A stretch of 64,000 bases of DNA from Vibrio zhugei (GTDB lineage Bacteria; Pseudomonadota; Gammaproteobacteria; Enterobacterales; Vibrionaceae): NCBI RefSeq assembly GCF_003716875.1, contig NZ_CP033078.1, forward strand, positions 1,674,001-1,738,000, read 5' to 3'. The notes beneath the pieces are model-generated. The model did not search any database, was not told the origin of the DNA, and saw only the letters and a list, made by a program, of their open reading frames with translations. The translations under genes and the position numbers were made by a program. This document shows, one piece after another, positions 37,112 through 46,261 of the stretch (the stretch's first letter is position 1; each line of letters opens with the position of its first letter).

Positions 37112-40100
37112 ATGACAACACAGACATTATTGCCACTCGTTGCGTCAAGCGGCGCAGGCGACAAAAAAATCAACGCCAACTTACCAGGCGCCAGTCTTGC
37201 ACTCGCGATCGCAGAACTGACTAAAACTCACACCAGTCATACCGTTTTAGCCGTGCCCGATCCACAAACGGCGCAACGAATTTTACATGAAATTGAACAG
37301 TTTTTAGCAGCGGAAGTGGCACTCTTCCCCGATTGGGAAACCTTGCCGTACGATCATTTCTCTCCTCATCAAGAAATCATTTCTGACCGTATTGCCCGTT
37401 TATACCGACTGCCTAATCTCAAGCAAGGGCTGACCATTGTGCCTGTCAGCACCTTACTTCAGCGCCAATCACCGCGCAGTTACTTACTGCAAAACACGTT
37501 AATCGTGAAGCGCGGCGACGAATTTTCTCTCGATAAATTGCGTCAGCAGCTTGAAAACTCGGGGTACCGCCATGTTGATCAAGTGTTTGGTCCCGGAGAG
37601 TACGCCAGTCGAGGCTCGATACTAGACTTATTCCCCATGGGGAGCAATATACCGTATCGCTTTGATTTTTTTGATAATGAAGTCGATACCATTCGCACAT
37701 TTGATCCTGAAACCCAGCGCTCTATCGATGAAATCGACAATGTCTGCTTATTGCCCGCCCATGAGTTTCCAACTACGAACGAAGCCATCGAGGAATTTCG
37801 TAATCATTGGCGCCAACGTTTCGATGCACGCCGGGAGCCAGAGTCGGTTTACATGCAGGTATCGAAAGGGACTTGGCCCGCGGGTATCGAATACTGGCAG
37901 CCACTGTTTTTTGATGAAACCGAAACACTGTTTGATTATTTGCCAGACAATACCCAAATTCTGACCTTAGGCACGCTGGAACCATCCGTCGATCATTTCT
38001 TGACCGATACCGCAATGCGCTATGACCAGCGTAATGTGGATCCACTGCGCCCGTTACTGCCTCCGGACGAACTTTGGCTGAAGAAAGACGAACTGTTTGG
38101 TGCACTCAAACAATGGCCAGTTGTGCAACTTGATGTGGACGCCGTCCAAGCCAAAACTGGCCGCCATAATATACCCCTGCAAGCGTTACCCGATCTCAGT
38201 GTTAATCAGCAACAAAAAGAACCGTTTTCTAAACTGCGTAAGTTTTGTGAATCCTTCAGCGGGAAATTGGTTTTCTCCGTCGAATCGGAAGGCCGACGTG
38301 ACGCGCTACTGGAGCTGCTCGCCCCTTTAAAACTGCGCCCGACTTACTTTGCGTCTTTTACTGATGCACTGAATGATAAAGCCAAGCTTTGCTTGATTAC
38401 CGGCTACACTGAGCACGGTTTTGTGTACGACGATGCGCCACTTGCCTTCATTTGCGAAAGCGATATTTTAGGCGAGCGTGTATTGCAACGTCGTCGCAAA
38501 AACAACCGACAAAATATCAATAGTGACGCGGTGATCCGTAACTTAGCCGAGCTTAAACCCGGTCAGCCTGTCGTTCACATTGATCATGGCATCGGACGTT
38601 ACCTAGGTTTACAAACCCTAGAAGCGGGCGGCATGACGACCGAATATGTCACGTTAGAGTACCAAAACGAAGCGAAACTCTATGTTCCCGTCTCATCGCT
38701 GAATTTAATCAGTCGTTACTCTGGCGGCGCCGAAGACAGTGCCCCCATCCATAAATTGGGCGGAGAAACCTGGGCGAAGGCGCGTCGACGCGCGGCGGAA
38801 AAAGTCCGCGATGTGGCCGCAGAACTGCTGGATGTGTATGCCAAGCGTGAGCTCAAACCAGGCTATCCATTTAAACTGGACAGAGAAGCCTATGCCAACT
38901 TTACCGCCACCTTTCCTTTTGAAGAAACCGATGATCAGGCGATGGCGATCAATGCCGTCCTCTCTGATATGTGCCAAGCAAAAGCGATGGATCGACTGGT
39001 CTGTGGCGATGTCGGCTTTGGTAAAACAGAAGTGGCGATGCGCGCGGCGTTCTTAGCCACCGATAATAACAAACAAGTCGCCGTTTTAGTGCCAACCACC
39101 CTGTTAGCTCAGCAGCACTTTGATAATTTTAGAGATCGCTTTGCCAATCAACCGATCAGAGTGGAAGTTTTATCGCGCTTTAAATCAGCGAAAGAACAAA
39201 AAGCCATTATGAGCGATATCGAAGAAGGCAAAGTCGATATTGTGGTCGGAACGCACAAGTTACTTTCCAATAACCTAAAATTCCGCGATTTAGGCTTACT
39301 GATTGTCGATGAAGAACATCGATTTGGCGTGCGCCAAAAAGAAAAAGTCAAAGCCATGCGCGCTGATGTCGATATTTTAACGCTAACGGCTACTCCGATT
39401 CCGCGAACCTTGAATATGGCCATGAGTGGGATGCGTGACTTGTCGATCATTGCCACCCCACCCGCTCGTCGTCGAGCGGTCAAAACCTTTGTTCGTCAAA
39501 ACGAAAGTAGCGTCGTTCGCGAAGCCATATTGCGTGAGATCATGCGTGGCGGTCAGGTGTATTTTCTGCATAACCAAGTCGAAACCATTGATAAGGTGAC
39601 GACGGATTTAGAAACGTTAATTCCAGAAGCGCGGATTACCGTCGCACACGGTCAAATGAGAGAGCGTGAACTGGAAAAAATCATGAATGATTTTTATCAC
39701 CAGCGATACAACGTCTTGGTGTGTACCACCATCATAGAAACAGGCATCGATGTACCGACGGCGAATACTATCATCATGAACCGCGCGGATAACCTCGGAT
39801 TAGCACAGTTACACCAGCTACGGGGGCGTGTCGGACGTTCTCATCACCAAGCCTATGCGTACTTGTTAACGCCACCTCCTAAAGCCATGACCAAAGACGC
39901 AGTGAAGCGTCTCGAAGCCATTGCCTCATTAGAAGATTTAGGCGCTGGCTTTACCTTAGCCACGCACGATTTAGAGATTCGTGGTGCTGGCGAGTTATTA
40001 GGCGACGAGCAAAGTGGGCAAATTCAATCCGTTGGCTTTAGTTTGTACATGGAAATGCTCGATCAAGCGGTTGAAGCCCTAAAATCCGGTAAAGAGCCCT

Positions 40101-40576
40101 CGCTAGATGAGTTACTGCGCGAGCAAACCGAGGTAGAAATCCGTATTCCTGCACTGTTGCCAGAGGACTATTTGCCCGACGTCAACACGCGATTGTCGAT
40201 GTACAAACAAATCGCCAGTGTCGATAGTGAAGAGGCATTGACTGAGGTGAAAGTTGCGTTAATTGACCGTTTTGGCGCCCTACCAGAAGCCACTCAAAAT
40301 CTATTAACAATATCACAACTGAAACTGCACGCAGCACGGCTAAAAGTTCGTAAAATAGAAGCCCATGAACGAGGCGGTTACATTGAGTTTTATCCGAATG
40401 CTGACATCAATCCTATGTTTTTGGTTAAGCTGCTACAAGCGCAACCACAACAATTTTCGATGGATGGTCCGACTAAGTTCAAGTTTACTTTACCGTTGGT
40501 TGATCGTAGAGAACGCGTTGAATTTATTAAACATATGCTCAATGAGTTTGAACAAAACTTATTGCCAGCGGCTTAG
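37112..40576 (+). CDS. mfd: Transcription-repair coupling factor
   Basis: Mfd displaces stalled RNA polymerase and recruits UvrA. The 1154-residue protein shows the UvrB-like N-terminal module (FPDWETLPYDHFSPHQEIISDR), the RNA polymerase interaction domain (VVHIDHGIGRYLGLQTLE), the RecG-like motor with Walker A GDVGFGKTEVA, the DEEHRFG box, the TATPIPRTLNMA motif and QLRGRVGRS, and the C-terminal TRCF domain (IPALLPEDYLPDVNTRL). All parts are intact. Confidence 0.98.
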   Translation: MTTQTLLPLVASSGAGDKKINANLPGASLALAIAELTKTHTSHTVLAVPDPQTAQRILHEIEQFLAAEVALFPDWETLPYDHFSPHQEIISDRIARLYRLPNLKQGLTIVPVSTLLQRQSPRSYLLQNTLIVKRGDEFSLDKLRQQLENSGYRHVDQVFGPGEYASRGSILDLFPMGSNIPYRFDFFDNEVDTIRTFDPETQRSIDEIDNVCLLPAHEFPTTNEAIEEFRNHWRQRFDARREPESVYMQVSKGTWPAGIEYWQPLFFDETETLFDYLPDNTQILTLGTLEPSVDHFLTDTAMRYDQRNVDPLRPLLPPDELWLKKDELFGALKQWPVVQLDVDAVQAKTGRHNIPLQALPDLSVNQQQKEPFSKLRKFCESFSGKLVFSVESEGRRDALLELLAPLKLRPTYFASFTDALNDKAKLCLITGYTEHGFVYDDAPLAFICESDILGERVLQRRRKNNRQNINSDAVIRNLAELKPGQPVVHIDHGIGRYLGLQTLEAGGMTTEYVTLEYQNEAKLYVPVSSLNLISRYSGGAEDSAPIHKLGGETWAKARRRAAEKVRDVAAELLDVYAKRELKPGYPFKLDREAYANFTATFPFEETDDQAMAINAVLSDMCQAKAMDRLVCGDVGFGKTEVAMRAAFLATDNNKQVAVLVPTTLLAQQHFDNFRDRFANQPIRVEVLSRFKSAKEQKAIMSDIEEGKVDIVVGTHKLLSNNLKFRDLGLLIVDEEHRFGVRQKEKVKAMRADVDILTLTATPIPRTLNMAMSGMRDLSIIATPPARRRAVKTFVRQNESSVVREAILREIMRGGQVYFLHNQVETIDKVTTDLETLIPEARITVAHGQMRERELEKIMNDFYHQRYNVLVCTTIIETGIDVPTANTIIMNRADNLGLAQLHQLRGRVGRSHHQAYAYLLTPPPKAMTKDAVKRLEAIASLEDLGAGFTLATHDLEIRGAGELLGDEQSGQIQSVGFSLYMEMLDQAVEALKSGKEPSLDELLREQTEVEIRIPALLPEDYLPDVNTRLSMYKQIASVDSEEALTEVKVALIDRFGALPEATQNLLTISQLKLHAARLKVRKIEAHERGGYIEFYPNADINPMFLVKLLQAQPQQFSMDGPTKFKFTLPLVDRRERVEFIKHMLNEFEQNLLPAA

Positions 40577-40588
40577 CTTTGCTCTATT

Positions 40589-40624
40589 AAGCGTGACAGG
40601 GTGACTCACGAGTCCCTCACGCTT
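40589..40624 (+). terminator. Hairpin between mfd and csiV
   Basis: AAGCGTG pairs with CACGCTT, and inner AGGG/CCCT and ACT/AGT stems close on a CACG loop, with small bulges. No T-run follows, so it may be a weak or Rho-assisted terminator or an mRNA 3'-end structure. Confidence 0.45.
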
Positions 40625-40653
40625 GATAAGGAACACTTAATTATGGAGTCATA

Positions 40654-41463
40654 ATGAAAACACTGATCCCTTTACTGCTGTTGTTGGTATCTGTGCCAAC
40701 TTGGGCAAAACGCCAATTTGATATTGAAGTCATTCTATTTAAGCGCTCGGTGGATCCTGCGCAAGTCAATGAATCGTGGCCCAATAACCTACCGCCTGTT
40801 TCGCTCAAACGAGCAGGCAGTTTTAGTGATGCCAGTTACTTACAGAAAAAAGGCGTCACTTTACTGCCTAAGTCGGCCTATCAACTTGATCAACAGGCCA
40901 ACACATTACGAGAGCATGCCGGCTACACCGTGTTATTACACACGGCTTGGCGACAAGGAGATGAAGGAAGCCAGCAAGCGCCGATCTTCCACATTCAAGC
41001 TGGGAAAGATTACTCAGATCAATTCCGCGCCAATGGTCATGAAATTACCAATGAACCCGAGTCTGACGCGTCGCAAGATACCACGTCATCTCAAGATCAA
41101 GCCGGCTTAGGCGACGGTGTGCAAGAGCAGAACGTATCGAAACCCATTCCGGAACTCGATGGTACGTTACAGGTTTACGTACAACACTATTTATACGTAC
41201 AAACAGAATTGGACTTAAAAGAGCCAACGACACAGCAAGTGGGACTGAAAGACCGTCCATTGGATTTAGAAATGGGTCCTGAAGATACGGATAGTGACGT
41301 TCAATTGGGCCATTTAGAGTCCGTTTCACCGACGAAAACGGTCGAAACCTTCTTAAAACCGTATCGTATGGATCAAAAACGTCGCATGCGCAGTGGGGAA
41401 ACCCATTATTTGGATCACCCATTGATGGGGATGATTATCCAAGTGCGTAAAGTGAAATCATAA
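40654..41463 (+). CDS. csiV: Peptidoglycan-binding protein CsiV
   Basis: Periplasmic protein first described in V. cholerae (cell shape integrity) that binds peptidoglycan and acts with LpoA to activate PBP1A. The 269-residue protein has a signal peptide (MKTLIPLLLLLVSVPTWA), the FDIEVILFKRSVDP strand that opens the family domain, an acidic variable middle (residues about 130-165) and the conserved end HYLDHPLMGMIIQVRKVK. It follows mfd as in V. cholerae. Identification rests on family wording and position. Confidence 0.85.
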   Translation: MKTLIPLLLLLVSVPTWAKRQFDIEVILFKRSVDPAQVNESWPNNLPPVSLKRAGSFSDASYLQKKGVTLLPKSAYQLDQQANTLREHAGYTVLLHTAWRQGDEGSQQAPIFHIQAGKDYSDQFRANGHEITNEPESDASQDTTSSQDQAGLGDGVQEQNVSKPIPELDGTLQVYVQHYLYVQTELDLKEPTTQQVGLKDRPLDLEMGPEDTDSDVQLGHLESVSPTKTVETFLKPYRMDQKRRMRSGETHYLDHPLMGMIIQVRKVKS

Positions 41464-41512
41464 CTGGCATGATGCCAAATGGTGCAGACCATGTGATTTA
41501 AGGATTGAAACC

Positions 41513-42064
41513 ATGGCTCCAGATTTTCATATCATTACGCAGCACTTAATCTTAAGACTCATTGGTGTTGAAGAAGGCGTGCCTTTGGCGCGCTGTATTC
41601 GCCACTCACCCTCTCTGCATCGATGGATAGACTGGTGCCATGAGGCATTTTCTCTGATAGAAGCGGAGCGGTTTATTTCAGCAACGCGGCTTAATTGGGT
41701 TAAGTCGGAGGCCTATGGTTTCGGTGTCTATTGCAAACGTACGCAGGAGCTCGTCGGCATGGTCGCGATTAATGAATTTTATCCGACATTCAATATGGCG
41801 AGCCTCGGCTACTGGATCGCTGACGCGCATCAGCGACACGGTTATGGCAAAGAAGCGCTCAATGCACTGATTGAATTTGGCTTTGCAAAACTAAAACTCA
41901 CTCGCTTAGAGATTGTGTGTGATCCCGAGAATCAGCCCAGTCAATCCCTTGCCCAAGCGTGCGGTGCACAGTTCGAAGTTATCGCACGTAATCGCTTTAT
42001 TGATCATAATCACCCCAAAGATGGCGCGGTCTATGCGGTATTACCTCGCCAGCAACACGCATAA
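41513..42064 (+). CDS. GNAT N-acetyltransferase, RimJ/RimL-like
   Basis: A 183-residue GCN5-related acetyltransferase. The segment LGYWIADAHQRHGYGKEAL carries the acetyl-CoA pyrophosphate loop (RxxGxG/A-like HGYGKEAL), followed by the LTRLEIVCDPENQPSQSLAQACG motif of the RimL group that acetylates N-termini of ribosomal proteins or other targets. The real substrate is unknown. It stands after csiV and ends in a shared terminator with ndh. Confidence 0.85.
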   Translation: MAPDFHIITQHLILRLIGVEEGVPLARCIRHSPSLHRWIDWCHEAFSLIEAERFISATRLNWVKSEAYGFGVYCKRTQELVGMVAINEFYPTFNMASLGYWIADAHQRHGYGKEALNALIEFGFAKLKLTRLEIVCDPENQPSQSLAQACGAQFEVIARNRFIDHNHPKDGAVYAVLPRQQHA

Positions 42065-42091
42065 AAAAACAGCGCCAACGCGCTGTTTTTT
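42064..42091. terminator. Bidirectional terminator between the acetyltransferase gene and ndh
   Basis: Stem AAAAAACAGCGC with GCGCTGTTTTTT around a CAAC loop between convergent genes. Confidence 0.88.
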
Positions 42092-42109
42092 ATTAAGAAC
42101 TGCAATCGC

Positions 42110-43399
42110 TTAGTGCAGCTTTAACGTAGGTCTGAGCACACGGTTAATCCGGCCCACCAACATCACCAGTCCTGTTTTTATCACGCCATGAAGCGCCACT
42201 TGGTGCATGCGATACAATGAAATGTATACCATACGAGCAATACGTCCCTCGACCATCATCGAACCTTTCGTCAAGTTCCCCATCAAGCTCCCCACGGTTG
42301 AGAAGCGGCTCAATGACACCAGCGAACCATGATCTTTATAGATATACCCTTTCATTTCATTACCATTGATTTTCGCAATGATATTTTTATAGGCACGTGT
42401 CGACATTTGGTGTGCGGCTTGCGCACGTGGTGGCACAAATTTACCATCAGGCTGAGTGCATTGCGCTAAATCACCGATCACAAAAATGTCTTCATCGCGT
42501 GTGGTTTGCAAGGTATCTTTCACCACAAGCTGATTGATTCGGTTGGTTTCCAAGCCCGCGATGTCTTTCATAAAATCTGGGCCTTTAATGCCAGCCGCCC
42601 ACACCATAATGTGCGCATGGATTTTCTCACCCTCTTTCGTGGTCAATCCGTCGCTGTCCGCTTGCGTGACCATGGTGGCCGTACGTACATTTACCCCAAG
42701 CTTAGTGAGCTCTTGATGCGCAGCCCCTGAAATACGCGGGGGTAGTGCTGGTAAAATTCGCTCACCCGCTTCAATCAGATTGACATTTAACTTGCTTGAA
42801 TCGAGTTCACCAAAGCCGTAGTTTTTCAACTCTTTCACAGCATTGTGCAATTCAGCAGACAATTCCACCCCAGTGGCACCACCGCCAACAATGGCGATGT
42901 CTACTTCACCATGGCCTTCTTTGGCATGCAATTTCAAAAACTCGTTATTCATATGGGTACGAAAACGATTTGCCTGATCTGGACTGTCGAGGAAAATACA
43001 GTGTTCGCGAACACCAGGAGTATTAAAATCGTTCGACGTAGAGCCAATCGCTAGCACTAAAATATCGTATTCCAATTCCCGCTGCGCAATCAATAACTCA
43101 CCATCGTCATCGCGGACTTCGGCAAGCGTAATTTTCTTACTCTCACGGTGAATATTTTCTAAACTGCCTAACTGGAAATCAAATGAGTGATTACGAGCAT
43201 GCGCGCGATAACTCAATGCATCCACGCCCTCATCCATAGAGCCAGTTGCAACCTCATGCAACAACGGTTTCCATAAGTGACTGGAATTTCGATCCACAAG
43301 AGTGACTTGTGCTCGCTTTTTTCGACCTAACGTACGGCCTAGCTTGGTCACAAGTTCAAGACCACCAGCACCGCCGCCTACAACAATTATGCGTGTCAA
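42110..43399 (-). CDS. ndh: NADH dehydrogenase II (NDH-2)
   Basis: Single-subunit, non-proton-pumping NADH:quinone oxidoreductase at the inner membrane. Two Rossmann motifs are visible: [13 protein letters not shown] (FAD) and [17 protein letters not shown] (NADH), with [19 protein letters not shown], the GDLAQC FAD motif and [10 protein letters not shown] quinone-site segment, and an amphipathic C-terminus ending RPTLKLH. There is no ATG at the expected place; the start is most likely TTG (43399-43397), with GAGGA 8-9 nt ahead, giving 429 residues. It is convergent with the acetyltransferase gene. Confidence 0.95.
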   Translation of the reverse strand: MTRIIVVGGGAGGLELVTKLGRTLGRKKRAQVTLVDRNSSHLWKPLLHEVATGSMDEGVDALSYRAHARNHSFDFQLGSLENIHRESKKITLAEVRDDDGELLIAQRELEYDILVLAIGSTSNDFNTPGVREHCIFLDSPDQANRFRTHMNNEFLKLHAKEGHGEVDIAIVGGGATGVELSAELHNAVKELKNYGFGELDSSKLNVNLIEAGERILPALPPRISGAAHQELTKLGVNVRTATMVTQADSDGLTTKEGEKIHAHIMVWAAGIKGPDFMKDIAGLETNRINQLVVKDTLQTTRDEDIFVIGDLAQCTQPDGKFVPPRAQAAHQMSTRAYKNIIAKINGNEMKGYIYKDHGSLVSLSRFSTVGSLMGNLTKGSMMVEGRIARMVYISLYRMHQVALHGVIKTGLVMLVGRINRVLRPTLKLH

Positions 43400-43756
43400 A
43401 ACAAAGATCCTCAAAAATAAAAGTGAATAATTATAATTTGGCCCGATTGTCTCGAACCAAAGGAATTCTCATTGAATACGAGGCGATAACAGCCTTGGAA
43501 AAACACGATTATTCACGATTGTATTTTGATAAGTGTGTTTCAGGCTTTCTTAGACATCCATTTTTACTTTAGTTTCACTTTATTTCAAAAAATATTGGTA
43601 TTTTTATCAGTAATATTGAATTCTTCCTTATTATAAAGGCGAATGGCTGTGTTGTAACTAAAGAATGTGCCTCAGTCTAGCATATCAAGCATCCAATGAA
43701 AAAAGCGGTGAACGCACTGTTACCGCTTCACCGCTACGTTTGTATGCTTGACTTTT
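43400..43756. other. Intergenic region upstream of ndh
   Basis: About 355 nt, AT-rich, with the ndh promoter on the minus strand and the ycfP terminator at its far end. No convincing coding frame: an 87-codon plus-strand frame here runs against ndh and has no family features. Confidence 0.5.
43700..43735 (-). terminator. Terminator behind ycfP
   Basis: AGCGGTGAA pairs with TTCACCGCT around a 14-nt loop; on the minus strand TTTTTC follows. It lies about 20 nt past the ycfP stop. Confidence 0.75.
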
Positions 43757-44296
43757 TTAGGCCGCTTTAAACGTTTTCATTGCTTGCAGATGCTGGCTGA
43801 TTTTGGGAAATTTATGCCCCTGCTCTTCATCCCAGGTAATGGCATAAAATGGCGCAAGCTCCGATGCCGTTGCGCGACTGTCGAGAACCTCGTCTTGCCG
43901 TGACAGGATCACCATACACCGAGCTTGGTTACGCTCTCGATAATCTGGCAGACATTTGGTGGCAATATCATCAAATTCTTCAGGGCGATCTATCGCGGTC
44001 TGCAAGGTTTTTTCTGGATGTAAATTGGGATTAAACAACACCTGCTTTATGCCACACAAATAGCCGACACGCTCTGCCCAATACGCTCCCAAGCCGACGC
44101 CACAGATGAGTGCTTGCTCGTCATGGCTGGTCTCAATCGCTTTTTGGACTTCATTGAGCAGATGCTGCATATCATGCTTAGGATGCAAGGTGCTGTAACT
44201 GACAAACCGGACATCATCGTCAATGAACTTAAGTTGTAATACTTTTTCGTGGTTACCTGGACTTGTCGAATCAAAGCCATGCAAATAAATGATCAT
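43757..44296 (-). CDS. ycfP: YcfP family alpha/beta-hydrolase-like protein (UPF0227)
   Basis: A 179-residue protein starting [24 protein letters not shown], matching E. coli YcfP (180 residues). The esterase-like fold is suggested by the HGFDS oxyanion segment and the nucleophile-elbow position [13 protein letters not shown], where Gly replaces the usual Ser, and a late DEEQGHKF histidine. The missing Ser makes classic esterase activity doubtful; E. coli YcfP has the same sequence here. The role is unknown. It belongs to the cell-envelope run ycfL-lpoB-thiK-ycfP. Confidence 0.88.
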   Translation of the reverse strand: MIIYLHGFDSTSPGNHEKVLQLKFIDDDVRFVSYSTLHPKHDMQHLLNEVQKAIETSHDEQALICGVGLGAYWAERVGYLCGIKQVLFNPNLHPEKTLQTAIDRPEEFDDIATKCLPDYRERNQARCMVILSRQDEVLDSRATASELAPFYAITWDEEQGHKFPKISQHLQAMKTFKAA

Positions 44297-44374
44297 ACCG
44301 AATCGCTCCTTCTCATTGATTCCACGACGTGTTTTCAGCCTAGACTAAATTATTCCGCTAAATAAACCGTGATC

Positions 44375-45229
44375 CTAACGGCATAACCTTGCTTTGAGGT
44401 CTTGTGCTTGCTCTTGATACGTCGCTTCACCTCGAATTTGAAACGCAAGCAAACACCAAAGTAGCACTAGCAGCAATGTACGAGGTTGCCAGATCTTCAC
44501 CCCATTGATCCAACCATCAATGTCCTTGATATTACGCAACTGACAGTATTGAGCGACCGTAGTCGGTAAATTCACATCAGCCATGCCAATCGTCAAGGCG
44601 AGATCGAGCCGGGGATCGGCAATGCAGGCATATTCCCAATCAATGACCACCACTCCCTCACTTTGCTTGATCAAGTTATGAAACCCCAAATCAAAATGGC
44701 ACAGAGTGAGGTCGACATGAGGTAAAACCGGTACATCCCGCCAGGTTTGATAGAGTTTTAATAGAGCCTCATCTTTCACATCTGCCGACAGTTGCCGCCA
44801 ATAGTGATCCACCCGCGCAGTGTAATTAAAAGGCGCGATGGGAATACGCTGTGGGTCAATTTGATGAATATGCATCATACATTTTAACGTCATAGTGATG
44901 TTTTCATCCGCAGAGACAAGCTCGCCGTCCAGCCATTCAACTAACAGTCCTTCGTTATTAATAAAAGCCGCTTGTGGAACAAACGGCTCAGCATCAAGGG
45001 CTTTGAGAATTTGATACTCTTGGAAACGTGAAATAGCAAACGCTTGAGTCAGTGACGATATCGGCCGCCACACAAAACACCCTTGCCCTGGCATGTCAAT
45101 TTTCCAACACCGATTCGTTAAGCCTCCCGCCAATGTTTGTGCATAGGCAGGCGTGGCATTGAAGTATTGCTCCAAGGATGCCAACGAGGTATCGAGCTGA
45201 CACGCATCAGCCCAAGCTATTTTTGCCAT
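44375..45229 (-). CDS. thiK: Choline/ethanolamine kinase-like phosphotransferase, probable thiamine kinase ThiK
   Basis: A 284-residue APH-fold kinase. The nucleotide-binding start GGLTNRCWKIDM, the Brenner motif HFDLGFHNLI (catalytic Asp, Asn) and the DWEYACIADPRLDLA metal-binding motif are visible. Position after lpoB and before ycfP matches E. coli thiK (ycfN), a thiamine salvage kinase. The general family also includes choline kinases, so the substrate is assigned from context. Confidence 0.78.
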   Translation of the reverse strand: MAKIAWADACQLDTSLASLEQYFNATPAYAQTLAGGLTNRCWKIDMPGQGCFVWRPISSLTQAFAISRFQEYQILKALDAEPFVPQAAFINNEGLLVEWLDGELVSADENITMTLKCMMHIHQIDPQRIPIAPFNYTARVDHYWRQLSADVKDEALLKLYQTWRDVPVLPHVDLTLCHFDLGFHNLIKQSEGVVVIDWEYACIADPRLDLALTIGMADVNLPTTVAQYCQLRNIKDIDGWINGVKIWQPRTLLLVLLWCLLAFQIRGEATYQEQAQDLKARLCR

Positions 45230-45256
45230 TCACGTCTCCACTAAACCGTACGAGGC

Positions 45257-45847
45257 CTATAAACCAAATAGACTTTTCTTCTCATCTTTACGGATTTCAG
45301 TTTCATCAGCCCACTCAATCAAACCGGTTTTCAAATCCATTAAACGCATCGTCATCTTGTAGTACACATCTTTGACGTCCGAATTGTTTTTAACGATGCT
45401 AGATAGGTTACCGTAGAGCATGTATTGAGCTCCGACCATTTTACCAAACTTCACCGCAGAACGTTGGTCTACAAGCTCATCGTTATTTTGGAATTGAAGT
45501 TGTTTACGTACCGATTCAACACGGCTCATATCGACAAAACGGAATTTTCCTGAGTTCAACATTTTGGTGCTGATGGTATCGGTGATCGACTCAGTATCAA
45601 TGTGTTCACTGGTCTTGTTCTTAATACGCTCAACAAACACAATCGGACGCTGATCTTTGGTCAGCATAGCGACAGAACCTGAGCTCATCATGCTGTCGAC
45701 CATATTGGCGGCAATTTTTTGTAAATCGGTTGAGCCAAAATCAACGTTAACGCTTTCTACGCCTTGGGCATCGCCATAGCTCACCGTATTCGAACAGCCA
45801 CTTAGCGCCATCGCAAGACCTAGTGCAATCCAGAGACTTTTCTTCAT
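45257..45847 (-). CDS. lpoB: Penicillin-binding protein activator LpoB
   Basis: Outer membrane lipoprotein that activates PBP1B. The 196-residue precursor has a lipoprotein signal (MKKSLWIALGLAMALSGC, lipobox LSGC, Cys18) and a short linker, then the LpoB fold with RPIVFVERIKNKTSEHID and KMVGAQYMLYGNLSSI. It is shorter than enterobacterial LpoB because the Pro-rich linker is missing, as expected for Vibrio. It lies between ycfL and thiK, the same order as in E. coli. Confidence 0.9.
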   Translation of the reverse strand: MKKSLWIALGLAMALSGCSNTVSYGDAQGVESVNVDFGSTDLQKIAANMVDSMMSSGSVAMLTKDQRPIVFVERIKNKTSEHIDTESITDTISTKMLNSGKFRFVDMSRVESVRKQLQFQNNDELVDQRSAVKFGKMVGAQYMLYGNLSSIVKNNSDVKDVYYKMTMRLMDLKTGLIEWADETEIRKDEKKSLFGL

Positions 45848-45874
45848 TATTTATCCTCAAAAATTTTAAATGAC

Positions 45875-46261
45875 TTATTTGTTTTCACGAATCTGTAAAC
45901 GGAACTGCTGCCCTTGTGGGCTGATTGACACTTCGGAGACGGTCACCGTTTCCCCACCATGTATCAATAACGGTTGCCACGCAGAAGGCTGCATATTGAC
46001 TTGCAATCCTTGGTGATCATACCAATAAAAACGGTATTGGACGGACTGGTCATGAGTAGTTTGATTGACCAAGAACACAGAACCGCGCACATGATGGTGC
46101 ACTTTTTCCGTTGAGATATCGGCCACTTTCAGCGCATCATCTAGCGCGGACTGACCAAAAATCACCCGCTGGTTGGCGCCATCAATTTGCAGCCCGGAGG
46201 TATTCGTGCTGCACCCCACCAGTCCTGTGACGGCAAGTAATCCTATTAATGCTAGTTTCAT
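45875..46261 (-). CDS. ycfL: YcfL family lipoprotein
   Basis: A 128-residue lipoprotein precursor (MKLALIGLLAVTGLVGC, lipobox LVGC). The rest resembles DUF1425/YcfL: VFLVNQTTHDQSVQYRFYWYDHQG and a beta-rich end. The function is unknown. The frame is open 20 codons further upstream, but the ATG at 46261 starts the signal peptide and overlaps the stop codon of the preceding lipoprotein gene by 4 nt (ATGA), showing translational coupling. Confidence 0.85.
   Translation of the reverse strand: MKLALIGLLAVTGLVGCSTNTSGLQIDGANQRVIFGQSALDDALKVADISTEKVHHHVRGSVFLVNQTTHDQSVQYRFYWYDHQGLQVNMQPSAWQPLLIHGGETVTVSEVSISPQGQQFRLQIRENK

Noticed and set aside
43309..43572. 87-codon plus-strand frame over the ndh start
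   Set aside because: Runs opposite to ndh and continues into AT-rich intergenic DNA; no supporting signal.
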